Positions 1 to 6,448 of a stretch of 11,488 nt of DNA are shown here, in pieces. The notes under the pieces are model-generated. The model was not told where the DNA came from, did no database searches, and worked only from the letters and a program-made list of their open reading frames with translations. The DNA comes from Clostridia bacterium. GTDB lineage: Bacteria; Bacillota; Clostridia; Christensenellales; Borkfalkiaceae. The translations under genes were made by a program, and so were the position numbers. The stretch spans positions 1-11,488 of the forward strand of contig JAFVRU010000112.1 of NCBI GenBank assembly GCA_017504065.1, in the 5' to 3' direction. Position 1 is the stretch's first letter; each line of letters starts with the position of its first letter.

Positions 1-37
1 CCCGTTAACCGGAAATAATTATAAGGAGGAAAAAAGT

Positions 38-850
38 ATGAGTTATGAATTAGACGGTTGGGATTATCACGCCTATCAAATGAAAGTTGATAGAGCAAGA
101 GACAAGAAAGAGACGATATCCGAGTTTGGACTTAATAAGCTAGAAATTGCAAAGCACGAAGAATATCTTGAACAAAACAAGGACAATATAGTACAAACGT
201 TCGTACCGAAAACTATGTCTTTTATGGACAAATGGCAATACATAGTCAATAACAACTTCGCAATTTACAATAATCGCGGTAAAAACAAAATTATGTGTTG
301 TTTGCAGTTCGGCGGTAATTTGGAATTCTTTGAAAGCTTTCCAAATGAAAAAGCCATTGACGCCTATTTCCAAGAATGCTATCAATTCGCGCTTGACTTA
401 GTGGGCTACAAACAAACGGATAGAAATATCGTATGTGCGTACGTTATCTACGAGGGTAATCGTCGCAATCTTTGGGTTTGGTTTGTTCCACTTACCAACA
501 AATGGCGTATCCGTTATTATGTGGAAGACCCGTCTCAGCCAGGAAAGAAAGCGTTGCTTCGCGACGAGTGCGGTGAACCCAAGTACGGGGTAAAAGAAAG
601 CAAGTATTCTCCCCTACTCTCGCGTTCGGAATTTTGGGCACAGCACGGCGGGCTTGTTTCGTTTTCTTGGCTACAAGAATCGTTCTGGCAAAAAGTCTCT
701 AAAAAGCACGGCGCTAAACGTGGAGAAAGTTCTTCGTATTTTTATAACACTTGCGACGAACAAGCAAGGCGTTATCGTAGATACGAAGGCGACGATATCG
801 ATGATGACAACGACGATAAACATTTTTTCGTTGATGACGACCCTTACTAA
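38..850 (+). CDS. MobV/Pre relaxase-like protein lacking the metal-binding histidines
   Basis: 270 aa, starting at an ATG 8 nt after a strong AAGGAGG (23-29). I see a resemblance to plasmid mobilization relaxases of the MobV/Pre family. Residues 84-152 follow the family order: a strand, an 'EFFES' segment, a helix, then 'RNIVCAYV', a motif III region and 'WFVPLT'. Later come 'SFSWLQESFWQKV' (208-220) and 'KRGES' (228-232), like the helix that precedes 'LERGE' in MobV. In MobV, motif III reads HxDExTPHxH. Here an ungapped match puts I137, N144 and W146 at the three histidine positions, so metal binding and nicking are probably lost. The C-terminus (about 251-270) is very rich in Asp, and the protein lacks the long C-terminal half of typical MobV proteins. 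It sits upstream of a broken integrase gene, which fits a mobilizable element. It could be a degenerate relaxase or a repurposed DNA-binding protein. Similarity was judged by eye; no search was possible. Confidence 0.5.
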   Translation: MSYELDGWDYHAYQMKVDRARDKKETISEFGLNKLEIAKHEEYLEQNKDNIVQTFVPKTMSFMDKWQYIVNNNFAIYNNRGKNKIMCCLQFGGNLEFFESFPNEKAIDAYFQECYQFALDLVGYKQTDRNIVCAYVIYEGNRRNLWVWFVPLTNKWRIRYYVEDPSQPGKKALLRDECGEPKYGVKESKYSPLLSRSEFWAQHGGLVSFSWLQESFWQKVSKKHGAKRGESSSYFYNTCDEQARRYRRYEGDDIDDDNDDKHFFVDDDPY

Positions 851-868
851 AAAATACCGTCCAAACGC

Positions 869-896
869 TTGACAAATGTTTACGATTGCGTATAAT
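869..896 (+). promoter_or_regulatory. Sigma-A-type promoter of the integrase leader
   Basis: TTGACA (869-874) and TATAAT (891-896), both perfect consensus, with a 16 bp spacer. The -10 overlaps a perfect inverted repeat, TAATA-TCG-TATTA (893-905), which could bind a repressor. Transcription would start near 903 and give a leader of about 210 nt before the integrase gene. No terminator separates it from the gene ending at 850. Confidence 0.75.
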
Positions 897-1113
897 ATCG
901 TATTAACATTCTAAATTACAACTGAATACACAATTGAATCCAATTCGCTATCACGGGGAAAACCGTATAGACGAAAACAACAGCGGAACACAATGCGTGC
1001 TTATCACACCCGTAATTTTCGGGAATTAGCAAGGAGAAATTTGATAGGTTTATCGTACTTTTCTTTCCGTTTAGAGTACGATTACTTAACCTAAATAAAT
1101 TGTAAAAGGAGAT
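897..1113 (+). promoter_or_regulatory. Structured 5' leader of the integrase with a possible 17-codon leader ORF
   Basis: This stretch has no long ORF. It holds an AAGGAG (1031-1036) followed 4 nt later by TTG (1041), which opens a 17-codon frame ending at TAA (1092-1094). Inside that frame is an inverted repeat, ATCGTACT (1052-1059) and AGTACGAT (1075-1082), that can form a stem of 8 to 10 bp. A smaller hairpin (CCCG/CGGG) lies at 1009-1023. The integrase AAGGAG (1106-1111) is only 2 nt from its TTG. The layout resembles a leader peptide plus hairpin, but the start codon is weak and no function is shown. Confidence 0.3.
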
Positions 1114-2355
1114 TTGAATTATAGAGAGTTACAAAAATTAAACGAAATTATTGAGACCTTAAAAGCACAACCTAACTCGGATGAGAATATTCAATTCGTT
1201 TTGGATTTAGCGGACAAATCTATGCAAACCGAAACGTTGAAAACGCTTATCTATAACGAAAACAAAAATTTAATAAGCGAGGATGAAGCTATAAAATCAG
1301 ACACTATTCAATTTACAAAAGGAGAAGTATCTGATATGGATAAAACATTTAAAAAACATTTTATAATCAACGGTTATATTGCGCACGTAAGAAAATGTAA
1401 AAGTGGCAAGAACAGCTTTTATTTTGTAATCCGTTATCGACGGAATGGCTATAACATTCAAGCAGCCTCTGTCAATTTGCACGAAGCCAAACGAAAATTT
1501 TTGGAAAAGACGTTGCCCGAAAATATTGATAAATATCTTGTCAAAAAACAAAAATCCGGATTAAATTTGTTAGCCGAGATTTTTGAAGAATGGTATCAAT
1601 ATAAACTCGGGACAATCAATGAAAAAGGCTTGAAACAATACGAAAGTAATTTTTACGCATTGCCCGAAAATTTACGGAAAAAGCCTATTGAGAAAATTCG
1701 GACCATTGATATCGACAAAATTTTGAAAGATGTAAAACCGCGCAAATACGAAGATTTACGTACCCTGTTCAACGGAATTTTCAAATACGCGATTGCAAGC
1801 GGCATTATAACGCATAATCCCGTCGCTTTAATCCCCTTTAAACGAGCGGAAAGGCAAGTCCGCGACTGTTTATCCGTCGAAGAAATTCAGACGTTTTTAC
1901 GGTGACTTAACGAGCCTAAATATGAACGCATTAAACAAGGCGCATACATATTATATTTCTTTGGCTTGCGCCCTTGCGAAATTGAAGACGAAGCACCTCG
2001 CCGTGAAGGCAACTTTTTAATCGCACGAAACCGTAAACGCAAAGGCGGAAAAATTGAGTATAAAAAAATCCCTATACCAAAGCTGGCACTGGAATTGATT
2101 GACTGGGATAAACCATTGTCTTTTCAAGTTTCCAAAAAACCGCGTGAAGAATGGTTCAAGGAAATTCTCGACGGAAAAACCGCTTATAATTTACGGCATA
2201 CGTTCGCTACAATCTGTCAGCAATACGTTCGACCCGACATCGTCGATATATGGATGGGCGATTCACCACAACGACTTGTTGGAAAAGTTTACACCCACTT
2301 TCCCGATAAGTTTATGTACGAACAAATGCAAAAGGTTGAATTTCCCGTCTTATAA
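1114..2355 (+). pseudogene. Tyrosine recombinase (integrase) interrupted by an in-frame TGA
   Basis: A site-specific recombinase of the phage/ICE integrase family. The frame is continuous from 1114 to 2355 (414 codons) except for TGA at 1903-1905 (codon 264). Both halves are recognisable: an N-terminal extension (1-75), an arm-binding-like domain (about 78-130), a SAM-like core-binding domain (about 149-245), then the catalytic domain after the stop. That domain has box I arginine R286 ('FFGLRPCEI'), a basic beta-hairpin ('RKRKGGKIEYKK'), R361 in 'NLRHTFAT' with Tyr at the usual box II His position, 'WMGDS', and the nucleophile Tyr393 in 'VYTHF'. The TGA fits a TGG-to-TGA change after 'TFLR'. 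The first 263 codons lack every catalytic residue, so the product is inactive unless UGA is read through. The start is a TTG only 2 nt after AAGGAG, which is poor; an ATG at 1336 also has an AAGGAG (1319-1324), 11 nt upstream. It points at the 3' end of tRNA-Thr, the likely attachment site. Confidence 0.85.
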
Positions 2356-2435
2356 AACGGTTTTACTGCCCAAATTACAGCCCAAAGGTTACGATTATCG
2401 CAAAATTTAACGAATATTTATGCAAAAAAGCAAAG

Positions 2436-2481
2436 AAAAACAAGCGTTTATGCATTGTTTTTTGCATAAACACTTGTTTTT
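2436..2481. terminator. Bidirectional terminator between the integrase remnant and tRNA-Thr
   Basis: Two 18-base arms (2437-2454 and 2463-2480) are complementary except for one position, around an 8 nt loop. The mismatch is C-A on the + strand transcript but G-U on the - strand transcript, so the hairpin is better formed downstream of the tRNA. A T-rich run follows on the - strand (from 2440 downward), as expected of a tRNA terminator. The + strand copy also ends in TTTTT and could stop integrase transcripts. Confidence 0.8.
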
Positions 2482-2510
2482 GGAGCTACTGGCCGGACTT
2501 GAACCGGCGA
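2481..2510. other. Candidate integrase attachment site in the 3' end of tRNA-Thr
   Basis: The integrase remnant ends 125 bp from the 3' end of the tRNA and converges on it, the classic arrangement for tRNA-targeting integrases. The core would be the 3' part of the tRNA (T arm and acceptor). The second copy expected at the other end of the element is not in this window, so the site is an inference from position only. Confidence 0.4.
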
Positions 2511-2556
2511 CCTGCTGATTACGAATCAGCTGCTCTACCGACTGAGCCACAGTAGC
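2481..2556 (-). tRNA. tRNA-Thr (anticodon CGT)
   Basis: A 76 nt cloverleaf on the - strand. The acceptor stem is GCTACTG/CAGTAGC with a T discriminator and an encoded CCA (2483-2481). The anticodon stem GCTGA/TCAGC encloses the loop TTCGTAA, with anticodon CGT at 2523-2521, which reads ACG (Thr). The T arm is GCCGG-TTCAAGT-CCGGC. It has its own promoter and terminator and probably also receives transcripts from the gene upstream, since no terminator lies between them. Confidence 0.97.
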
Positions 2557-2592
2557 ATTTCAATTATTGCTCTCTCAAACGACAGCTTAATC

Positions 2593-2621
2593 ATTATACA
2601 TAATCAAAAAGAAAAAAGCAA
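2593..2621 (-). promoter_or_regulatory. Promoter of tRNA-Thr
   Basis: On the - strand, TTGCTT (2621-2616) and a perfect TATAAT (2598-2593) are separated by 17 bp. The start would fall near 2586, about 30 nt before the mature tRNA 5' end at 2556. The rest of 2557-2673 is AT-rich, with no ORF and no convincing terminator for the gene ending at 2674. Confidence 0.7.
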
Positions 2622-2673
2622 GCGTTTTTCCCTTACTTTTTCAAAAATTTTAACTTTTTCATAAAATTTATCT

Positions 2674-3363
2674 TTACAACGCAAATCCGTTACATAAGTT
2701 TATGTACTCCAAACTCCACTCGCATAACAAATATCGTAAATCGTTGGCGTAAACCGTGTCTGCAAGTAAAATTTCCAAGTCATTAGAAACTCCCGCGCAA
2801 ATAGCGGAAAAGCTTGGGAACTCCCGTTCATACGTTTGCGATAAAAACGCCGTAACCCGCTCCAATTCCAACAATACGCGCTTGGACGATTCCTGCGTTG
2901 CGCCTTTCTCCAATCGCGCAATTTCGCCGTTTAAAAGCTCCATACACGCATATCCCGTTTTCAATGCGGAAACATAAAGATCCGCGAGCGATTTTTCCCT
3001 TGGCGTTTTAAAGTATAACGTGGAAACCGACTTTTGCAGTAATACGCTTTCCGTACGGCGTTCTGTTAGCGAACGCTGCGCAGCCAGCCCGTCGTCTTCG
3101 TTAAAATATACCGCAAAAGCCACGTACTCTTGTCCACCGTGCGACAAGAGATAGCCTGCTCCACCGCTCAATACCGCTTGGTGCGTACTCGCTTCCAAAT
3201 GCGTAGAAGACGATACTAAATAGTAAAAATTCGTTTGGAGCGTTCTTTTTTCCACTCGAGTCAAGGAAAACGCATAAAAGCAAAACCAGACGAAACAAGC
3301 GCAAGCTGCAAGCGCCGTCAAGCCCCAAATTCTGCGTTTAAAAAATGAAAAAACCGTCGACAT
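2674..3363 (-). CDS. Membrane-anchored protein with SPOR-like repeat region
   Basis: 229 aa. The N-terminus is basic ('FFKRR', 7-11), then comes one hydrophobic segment (about 13-33), so it is probably a single-pass membrane protein with the rest outside the cytoplasm. Residues 45-100 ('NFYYLVSSS...GGAGYLLSHGGQEYVAFAVYFNEDDGLAAQ') look like a SPOR-type fold: a strand, a helix, a 'GGAGY' turn, a strand, and a helix starting after 'YF'. SPOR domains bind denuded peptidoglycan at division or sporulation septa; whether this one does is unknown. The C-terminal half is helical with no motif I recognise. The ATG was chosen because it keeps the basic residues before the membrane segment, but it has no good ribosome binding site and lies inside the nrdG terminator hairpin. 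A later TTG (codon 15) would remove the basic residues. It follows nrdG by only 27 nt. Confidence 0.6.
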   Translation of the reverse strand: MSTVFSFFKRRIWGLTALAACACFVWFCFYAFSLTRVEKRTLQTNFYYLVSSSTHLEASTHQAVLSGGAGYLLSHGGQEYVAFAVYFNEDDGLAAQRSLTERRTESVLLQKSVSTLYFKTPREKSLADLYVSALKTGYACMELLNGEIARLEKGATQESSKRVLLELERVTAFLSQTYEREFPSFSAICAGVSNDLEILLADTVYANDLRYLLCEWSLEYINLCNGFAL

Positions 3364-3382
3364 ACTTTATTGTATGCGACGG
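3345..3382 (-). terminator. Terminator of nrdDG, overlapping the next start codon
   Basis: CCGTCG (3354-3359) pairs with CGACGG (3377-3382) and CATAC (3361-3365) with GTATG (3372-3376). A3360 is bulged, and the loop is 6 nt. On the - strand the stem is followed by TTTTTTC and a second T run, as in an intrinsic terminator just after the nrdG stop. The + strand side also ends in AATTTTTTTT, so it may work both ways. The ATG of the next gene (3363-3361) is within the 3' arm of the - strand hairpin. Confidence 0.8.
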
Positions 3383-3390
3383 AATTTTTT

Positions 3391-3918
3391 TTATTCGAGA
3401 TAGAGTGAGCATTCCTTTGTCCGAAGCGTCTTTTTTACGTCGATCACGCGTTGATTGGACGAGCCGCGGAATTTCAACCGAATGTCTTTCAATTCTTCCA
3501 CGTACGGTCCGTCTACCAAAACGTCAAACATAGAAATTAGCTCCTGCGTATACGGCGTATTTTTCTGCTTTTCCCGCAACGTACCGTCCGTTTCGTCTAA
3601 AACAAAGCCCGTATAGCACCAAATACTCTTTTCGGGGTATGCTTCCCGAACCTTTTTTATAAACGGAAACAGCCCTTCTTGATTTTGCGGTTCTAACGGT
3701 TCGCCGCCGAGCAAAGACAGCCCAGCAATAAACGACGAGCCGAGTTCCTTTAAAATCTTTTCCTGTATTTCCGCGTCGAAAACTTGACCGTATGCAAAAT
3801 CCCAAGCGACTTCGTTGAAACAATTTTTACAATGGTGCGTACACCCCGAAACAAACAAGGAAATCCGTACTCCTTCGCCGTTCGCGATGTCCGTCCATTT
3901 AATCGTAGCGTAATTCAT
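3391..3918 (-). CDS. nrdG: Anaerobic ribonucleoside-triphosphate reductase activating protein
   Basis: 175 aa, the usual length for NrdG. It is a radical SAM enzyme that uses a [4Fe-4S] cluster and S-adenosylmethionine to create the glycyl radical on NrdD. The cluster motif CxxxCxxC is C26, C30 and C33 ('GCTHHCKNC'), and the SAM-binding 'GGEPL' is at 71-75. I start it at the ATG 3918-3916, which shares one base with the nrdD stop (TAATG), not at an upstream ATG at 3993 lying within nrdD. The shared TAATG and the lack of a clear Shine-Dalgarno suggest translational coupling, so activator and reductase would be made together. The gene ends at TAA, followed at once by a terminator hairpin. Confidence 0.96.
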   Translation of the reverse strand: MNYATIKWTDIANGEGVRISLFVSGCTHHCKNCFNEVAWDFAYGQVFDAEIQEKILKELGSSFIAGLSLLGGEPLEPQNQEGLFPFIKKVREAYPEKSIWCYTGFVLDETDGTLREKQKNTPYTQELISMFDVLVDGPYVEELKDIRLKFRGSSNQRVIDVKKTLRTKECSLYLE

Positions 3919-6104
3919 TAAAGGTGTAACACTCTGTCTTTGATTTCTTGGGTTCTGCCTTGGTTCCAATACTGCGTACCGATGTATCCGCAAGTACGTC
4001 TTGCAACGTTCATTTTCGCTTGATCACGGTTCTTGCAATGCGGGCATTCCCAAATCAATTTCCCCGTTTCGTCCGTTTGGATTTGGATTTCGCCGTCATA
4101 CCCGCAGACTTGGCAATAGTCGCTCTTCGTGTTCAATTCCGCGTACATAATATTTTCGTAAATGAATTTCATCACCGACAATACCGCGGGAATATTGTCC
4201 TGCATATTCGGAACTTCTACGTAGCTGATCGCGCCGCCGGGCGAGAGTTGTTGGAACTCACTTTCAAACTTGAGTTTCGTAAACGCGTCGATTTCTTCGG
4301 AAACGTGCACGTGGTAGCTGTTCGTAATATAGTTTTTATCCGTAACGCCGGGAATGATCCCAAAGCGTTTTTGCAAGCATTTCGAGAACTTATACGTCGT
4401 GCTTTCGAGCGGCGTTCCGTACAAGGAGAAGTCGATATTTTCTTTCGCTTTCCATTCTTTGCAGCGATCGTTCATCTTTTGCATTACGGCGAGTGCGAAC
4501 GGCTTCGCTTCTTCGTCCGTGTGCGACTTGCCCGTCATGTGCTTCACGCATTCGTACAAACCTGCATACCCAAGCGAAATCGTCGAATATCCGCCGTAGA
4601 GCAATTTATCGATCGTTTCTCCTTTTCCTAATCTAGCCAAAGCCCCGTATTGCCACAAAATCGGCGCGGCGTCGGAAAGCGTGCCTTTCAAACGGTTATG
4701 CCGTTGCATCAAAGCGCGATAGCAAAGATCCAAACGTTCGTCGAAAATCTCCCAGAATTTCGCTTCGTCGCGACCCGACGACAACGCTACGTCAACAAGG
4801 TTGATCGTTACGACCCCTTGGTTGAATCTACCGTAATACTTCGGCTTACCTTCTTCGTCTACGTAGGGAGTTAAGAAGCTTCTACAACCCATACAGGTAT
4901 AGCAATGCCCTTCCCCGTTCTTATCGACCTTGAATTCGAGCATCTTCTTTTCGGAAATGTAATCGGGGACCATGCGCTTTGCCGTACATTTCGCCGCAAG
5001 CTCGGTAAGATACCAATATTTTTGCCCTTCTTCTATATTGTCGGGTTCTAATACGTAAATGAGTTTCGGGAATGCGGGCGTAATCCAAACTCCCGATTCA
5101 TTTTTCACGCCTTTAATTCTTTGACGGAGCGTTTCTTCGATAATCAACGCCAAATCGGCTTTTTCCTGTTCGTTACGCGCTTCGTTCAAATACATAAAGA
5201 CGGTAACGAAAGGCGCTTGACCGTTCGTAGTCAAAAGGGTTACGACTTGGTATTGAATGGTTTGAATCCCACGCCGAATTTCGTCGCGAAGCCGCTTTTC
5301 CGCGATTTCCGCAATTTTAAATTCGTCCGCAATACCGAGTTCCGCCAATTCTTCCGCTACTTCTCCGCGAATCTTTTTACGGCTGATATCGACAAACGGA
5401 GCAAGATGGGTCAAAGAAATGCTTTGCCCGCCGTATTGATTGGAAGCAACCTGCGCGATGATTTGCGTAGCAATATTACATGCCGTCGAAAAACTGTGCG
5501 GTTTTTCAATCGACGTACCCGAACTTACCGTGCCGTTTTGCAACATATCTTCCAAATTCACAAGGTCGCAGTTGTGCATATGTTGCGCAAAATAGTCCGC
5601 GTCGTGGAAATGAATCAAACCCTGATCGTGCGCCGCAACGATATCGTCAGGCAACAAAATTCTGCGGGTAAGGTCTTTGGATACTTCCCCTGCCATATAA
5701 TCCCGTTGAACGCTGTTTACCGTAGGATTTTTATTGGAATTTTCTTGCTTTACTTCTTCGTTATTGCATTCGATCAACGTCAAAATTTGCGCGTCCGTCG
5801 TATTCGAGCGTCTAACGAGCTCACGGGTATAACGATAGGTTATATATTTTCGAGCAAGCACAAACGACATCGAAGCCATCAAACGGTTTTCGACCATATC
5901 TTGAATTTCTTCAACGTGCGGCGAGCGTCCAAGTTGCGCGCACTCTTCCGTTACAATATCTACAATCGCAAGCAACGCCGCTTCGGAAATACGATGCCGT
6001 TCCCCTACTTCCTTGTTCGCCTTTCTAATCGCGGCAATAATCTTCTCCTTATCAAATACAACTTCCTGCCCGCTTCTCTTAATGATTTTCATTTCTTTCT
6101 TCAT
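3918..6104 (-). CDS. nrdD: Anaerobic (class III) ribonucleoside-triphosphate reductase
   Basis: 728 aa. It reduces ribonucleoside triphosphates to deoxyribonucleotides without oxygen, using a glycyl radical made by NrdG. Residues 5-97 form an ATP-cone ('IIKRSGQEVVFDKEKIIAAI...VENRLMA...YITYRYTREL'), the allosteric site sensing ATP/dATP. The central barrel holds 'CNIATQIIAQVASNQYGGQS' and 'CYTCMGCRSFL', with the cysteines expected of the active site. Near the end, C664, C667, C687 and C690 form the zinc site, and G706 in 'RRTCGYIG' is the expected glycyl radical residue. Length and order match functional NrdD (about 700 aa). The ATG lies 9 nt after AAGGAG (6119-6114). It is transcribed with nrdG and controlled by the NrdR-type region upstream. 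Nothing appears broken. Confidence 0.98.
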   Translation of the reverse strand: MKKEMKIIKRSGQEVVFDKEKIIAAIRKANKEVGERHRISEAALLAIVDIVTEECAQLGRSPHVEEIQDMVENRLMASMSFVLARKYITYRYTRELVRRSNTTDAQILTLIECNNEEVKQENSNKNPTVNSVQRDYMAGEVSKDLTRRILLPDDIVAAHDQGLIHFHDADYFAQHMHNCDLVNLEDMLQNGTVSSGTSIEKPHSFSTACNIATQIIAQVASNQYGGQSISLTHLAPFVDISRKKIRGEVAEELAELGIADEFKIAEIAEKRLRDEIRRGIQTIQYQVVTLLTTNGQAPFVTVFMYLNEARNEQEKADLALIIEETLRQRIKGVKNESGVWITPAFPKLIYVLEPDNIEEGQKYWYLTELAAKCTAKRMVPDYISEKKMLEFKVDKNGEGHCYTCMGCRSFLTPYVDEEGKPKYYGRFNQGVVTINLVDVALSSGRDEAKFWEIFDERLDLCYRALMQRHNRLKGTLSDAAPILWQYGALARLGKGETIDKLLYGGYSTISLGYAGLYECVKHMTGKSHTDEEAKPFALAVMQKMNDRCKEWKAKENIDFSLYGTPLESTTYKFSKCLQKRFGIIPGVTDKNYITNSYHVHVSEEIDAFTKLKFESEFQQLSPGGAISYVEVPNMQDNIPAVLSVMKFIYENIMYAELNTKSDYCQVCGYDGEIQIQTDETGKLIWECPHCKNRDQAKMNVARRTCGYIGTQYWNQGRTQEIKDRVLHL

Positions 6105-6147
6105 GTCTTCTCTCTCCTTCCAACTCCATCTTTTCTTTTGTATATAT

Positions 6148-6177
6148 TTTAAACATTTCTACAAGATATTGTGTCAA
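6148..6177 (-). promoter_or_regulatory. Proximal nrdDG promoter
   Basis: On the - strand, a perfect TTGACA (6177-6172) and TTTAAA (6153-6148) are separated by 18 bp, with the start about 35 to 40 nt before nrdD. The first NrdR-like box (6159-6174) covers the spacer and the edge of the -35. Confidence 0.55.
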
Positions 6178-6207
6178 TTTTATCCCCAAGCGCACAATAT
6201 ATTGTGT
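6159..6207. promoter_or_regulatory. NrdR box pair, proximal (33 bp register)
   Basis: NrdR boxes are known to read roughly acaCwATATaTwGtgt. Positions 6159-6174 match this at 13 of 16 bases and 6192-6207 at 15 of 16. The two are 33 bp apart end to end, close to three helical turns, as in known paired NrdR operators upstream of ribonucleotide reductase genes. NrdR represses when dATP is high. nrdR itself is not in the window. Confidence 0.85.
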
Positions 6208-6231
6208 TGTTTCCTATCGGTGCTTTACTAT

Positions 6232-6259
6232 TTTATACTATATCTTGTGTTAAAGTCAA
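6232..6259 (-). promoter_or_regulatory. Distal nrdDG promoter
   Basis: On the - strand, TTGACT (6259-6254) and TATAAA (6237-6232) have a 16 bp spacer. The third NrdR-like box (6235-6250) covers its spacer and -10, which would allow direct repression. Confidence 0.55.
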
Positions 6260-6283
6260 GTGTATGAACACAAAATATGGTAT
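6235..6283. promoter_or_regulatory. NrdR box pair, distal (33 bp register)
   Basis: Positions 6235-6250 match the NrdR consensus at 14 of 16 bases and 6268-6283 at 13 of 16, again 33 bp apart. This pair is 43 bp upstream of the proximal pair (box end to box end), so all four boxes lie on about the same face of the helix. Confidence 0.75.
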
Positions 6284-6401
6284 AGAAAATAGTTATAGAT
6301 AACTTGAAAACATAATTTTTTACCCCCGATAAATCCCGACCTTACCATAAAATTCGTTATACTCAGGTATAAAAAAATAAAATAGTTCCCTATTTTTTCG
6401 C
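6284..6401. promoter_or_regulatory. Intergenic stretch upstream of the NrdR boxes, two short palindromes
   Basis: No ORF of note. It holds a perfect inverted repeat AGTTAT-AG-ATAACT (6291-6304), centred 22 bp from the centre of the fourth NrdR box, and a second, TATAC-TCAG-GTATA (6358-6371). An AT-rich hairpin (AAAATAG/CTATTTT) near 6380-6397 may back up the rho terminator. The palindromes could be operators, but their proteins are unknown. Confidence 0.3.
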
Positions 6402-6436
6402 AAAAAAACACCCGATCCATCATGGAATCGGGCGTT
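6402..6436 (-). terminator. Terminator of the DUF1934-MBL-rho operon
   Basis: On the - strand, CCCGAT pairs with ATCGGG (6432-6427 with 6416-6411), with further pairing inside (CCA/TGG) and outside through AACG/TGTT, and is followed by a run of seven T. It begins 12 nt after the rho stop codon. Confidence 0.9.
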
Positions 6437-6448
6437 CACGGTTACAAT

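Noticed and set aside
1903..1905. UGA as a sense codon in this organism (alternative genetic code)
   Set aside because: tyrA and the MBL hydrolase end in TGA at the expected protein lengths, and tryptophan is encoded by TGG throughout, so the standard code applies.
2612..2640. A possible terminator for the SPOR-like gene (A run, GC-containing centre, T run)
   Set aside because: The stem would need a bulge and a 2 nt loop, so it cannot fold well; it more likely contains the tRNA promoter -35.
3919..3993. An N-terminal extension of 25 residues on NrdG
   Set aside because: It would overlap the end of nrdD, is unlike NrdG proteins, and the ATG in TAATG gives the normal length.
3948..4631. A 227-codon open frame on the + strand
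   Set aside because: It is also antisense to nrdD with the same skewed composition, so it is a shadow of the real gene.
5121..6152. A 343-codon open frame on the + strand
   Set aside because: It lies antisense to nrdD, is rich in Arg and Phe as expected from the reverse complement of this codon usage, has no ribosome binding site and matches no family I know.
6295..6315. A 6-codon frame (ATG to TAA) on the - strand upstream of nrdD
   Set aside because: It is too short to support, lies upstream of both candidate promoters, and the G-rich stretch before it is not a proper Shine-Dalgarno.
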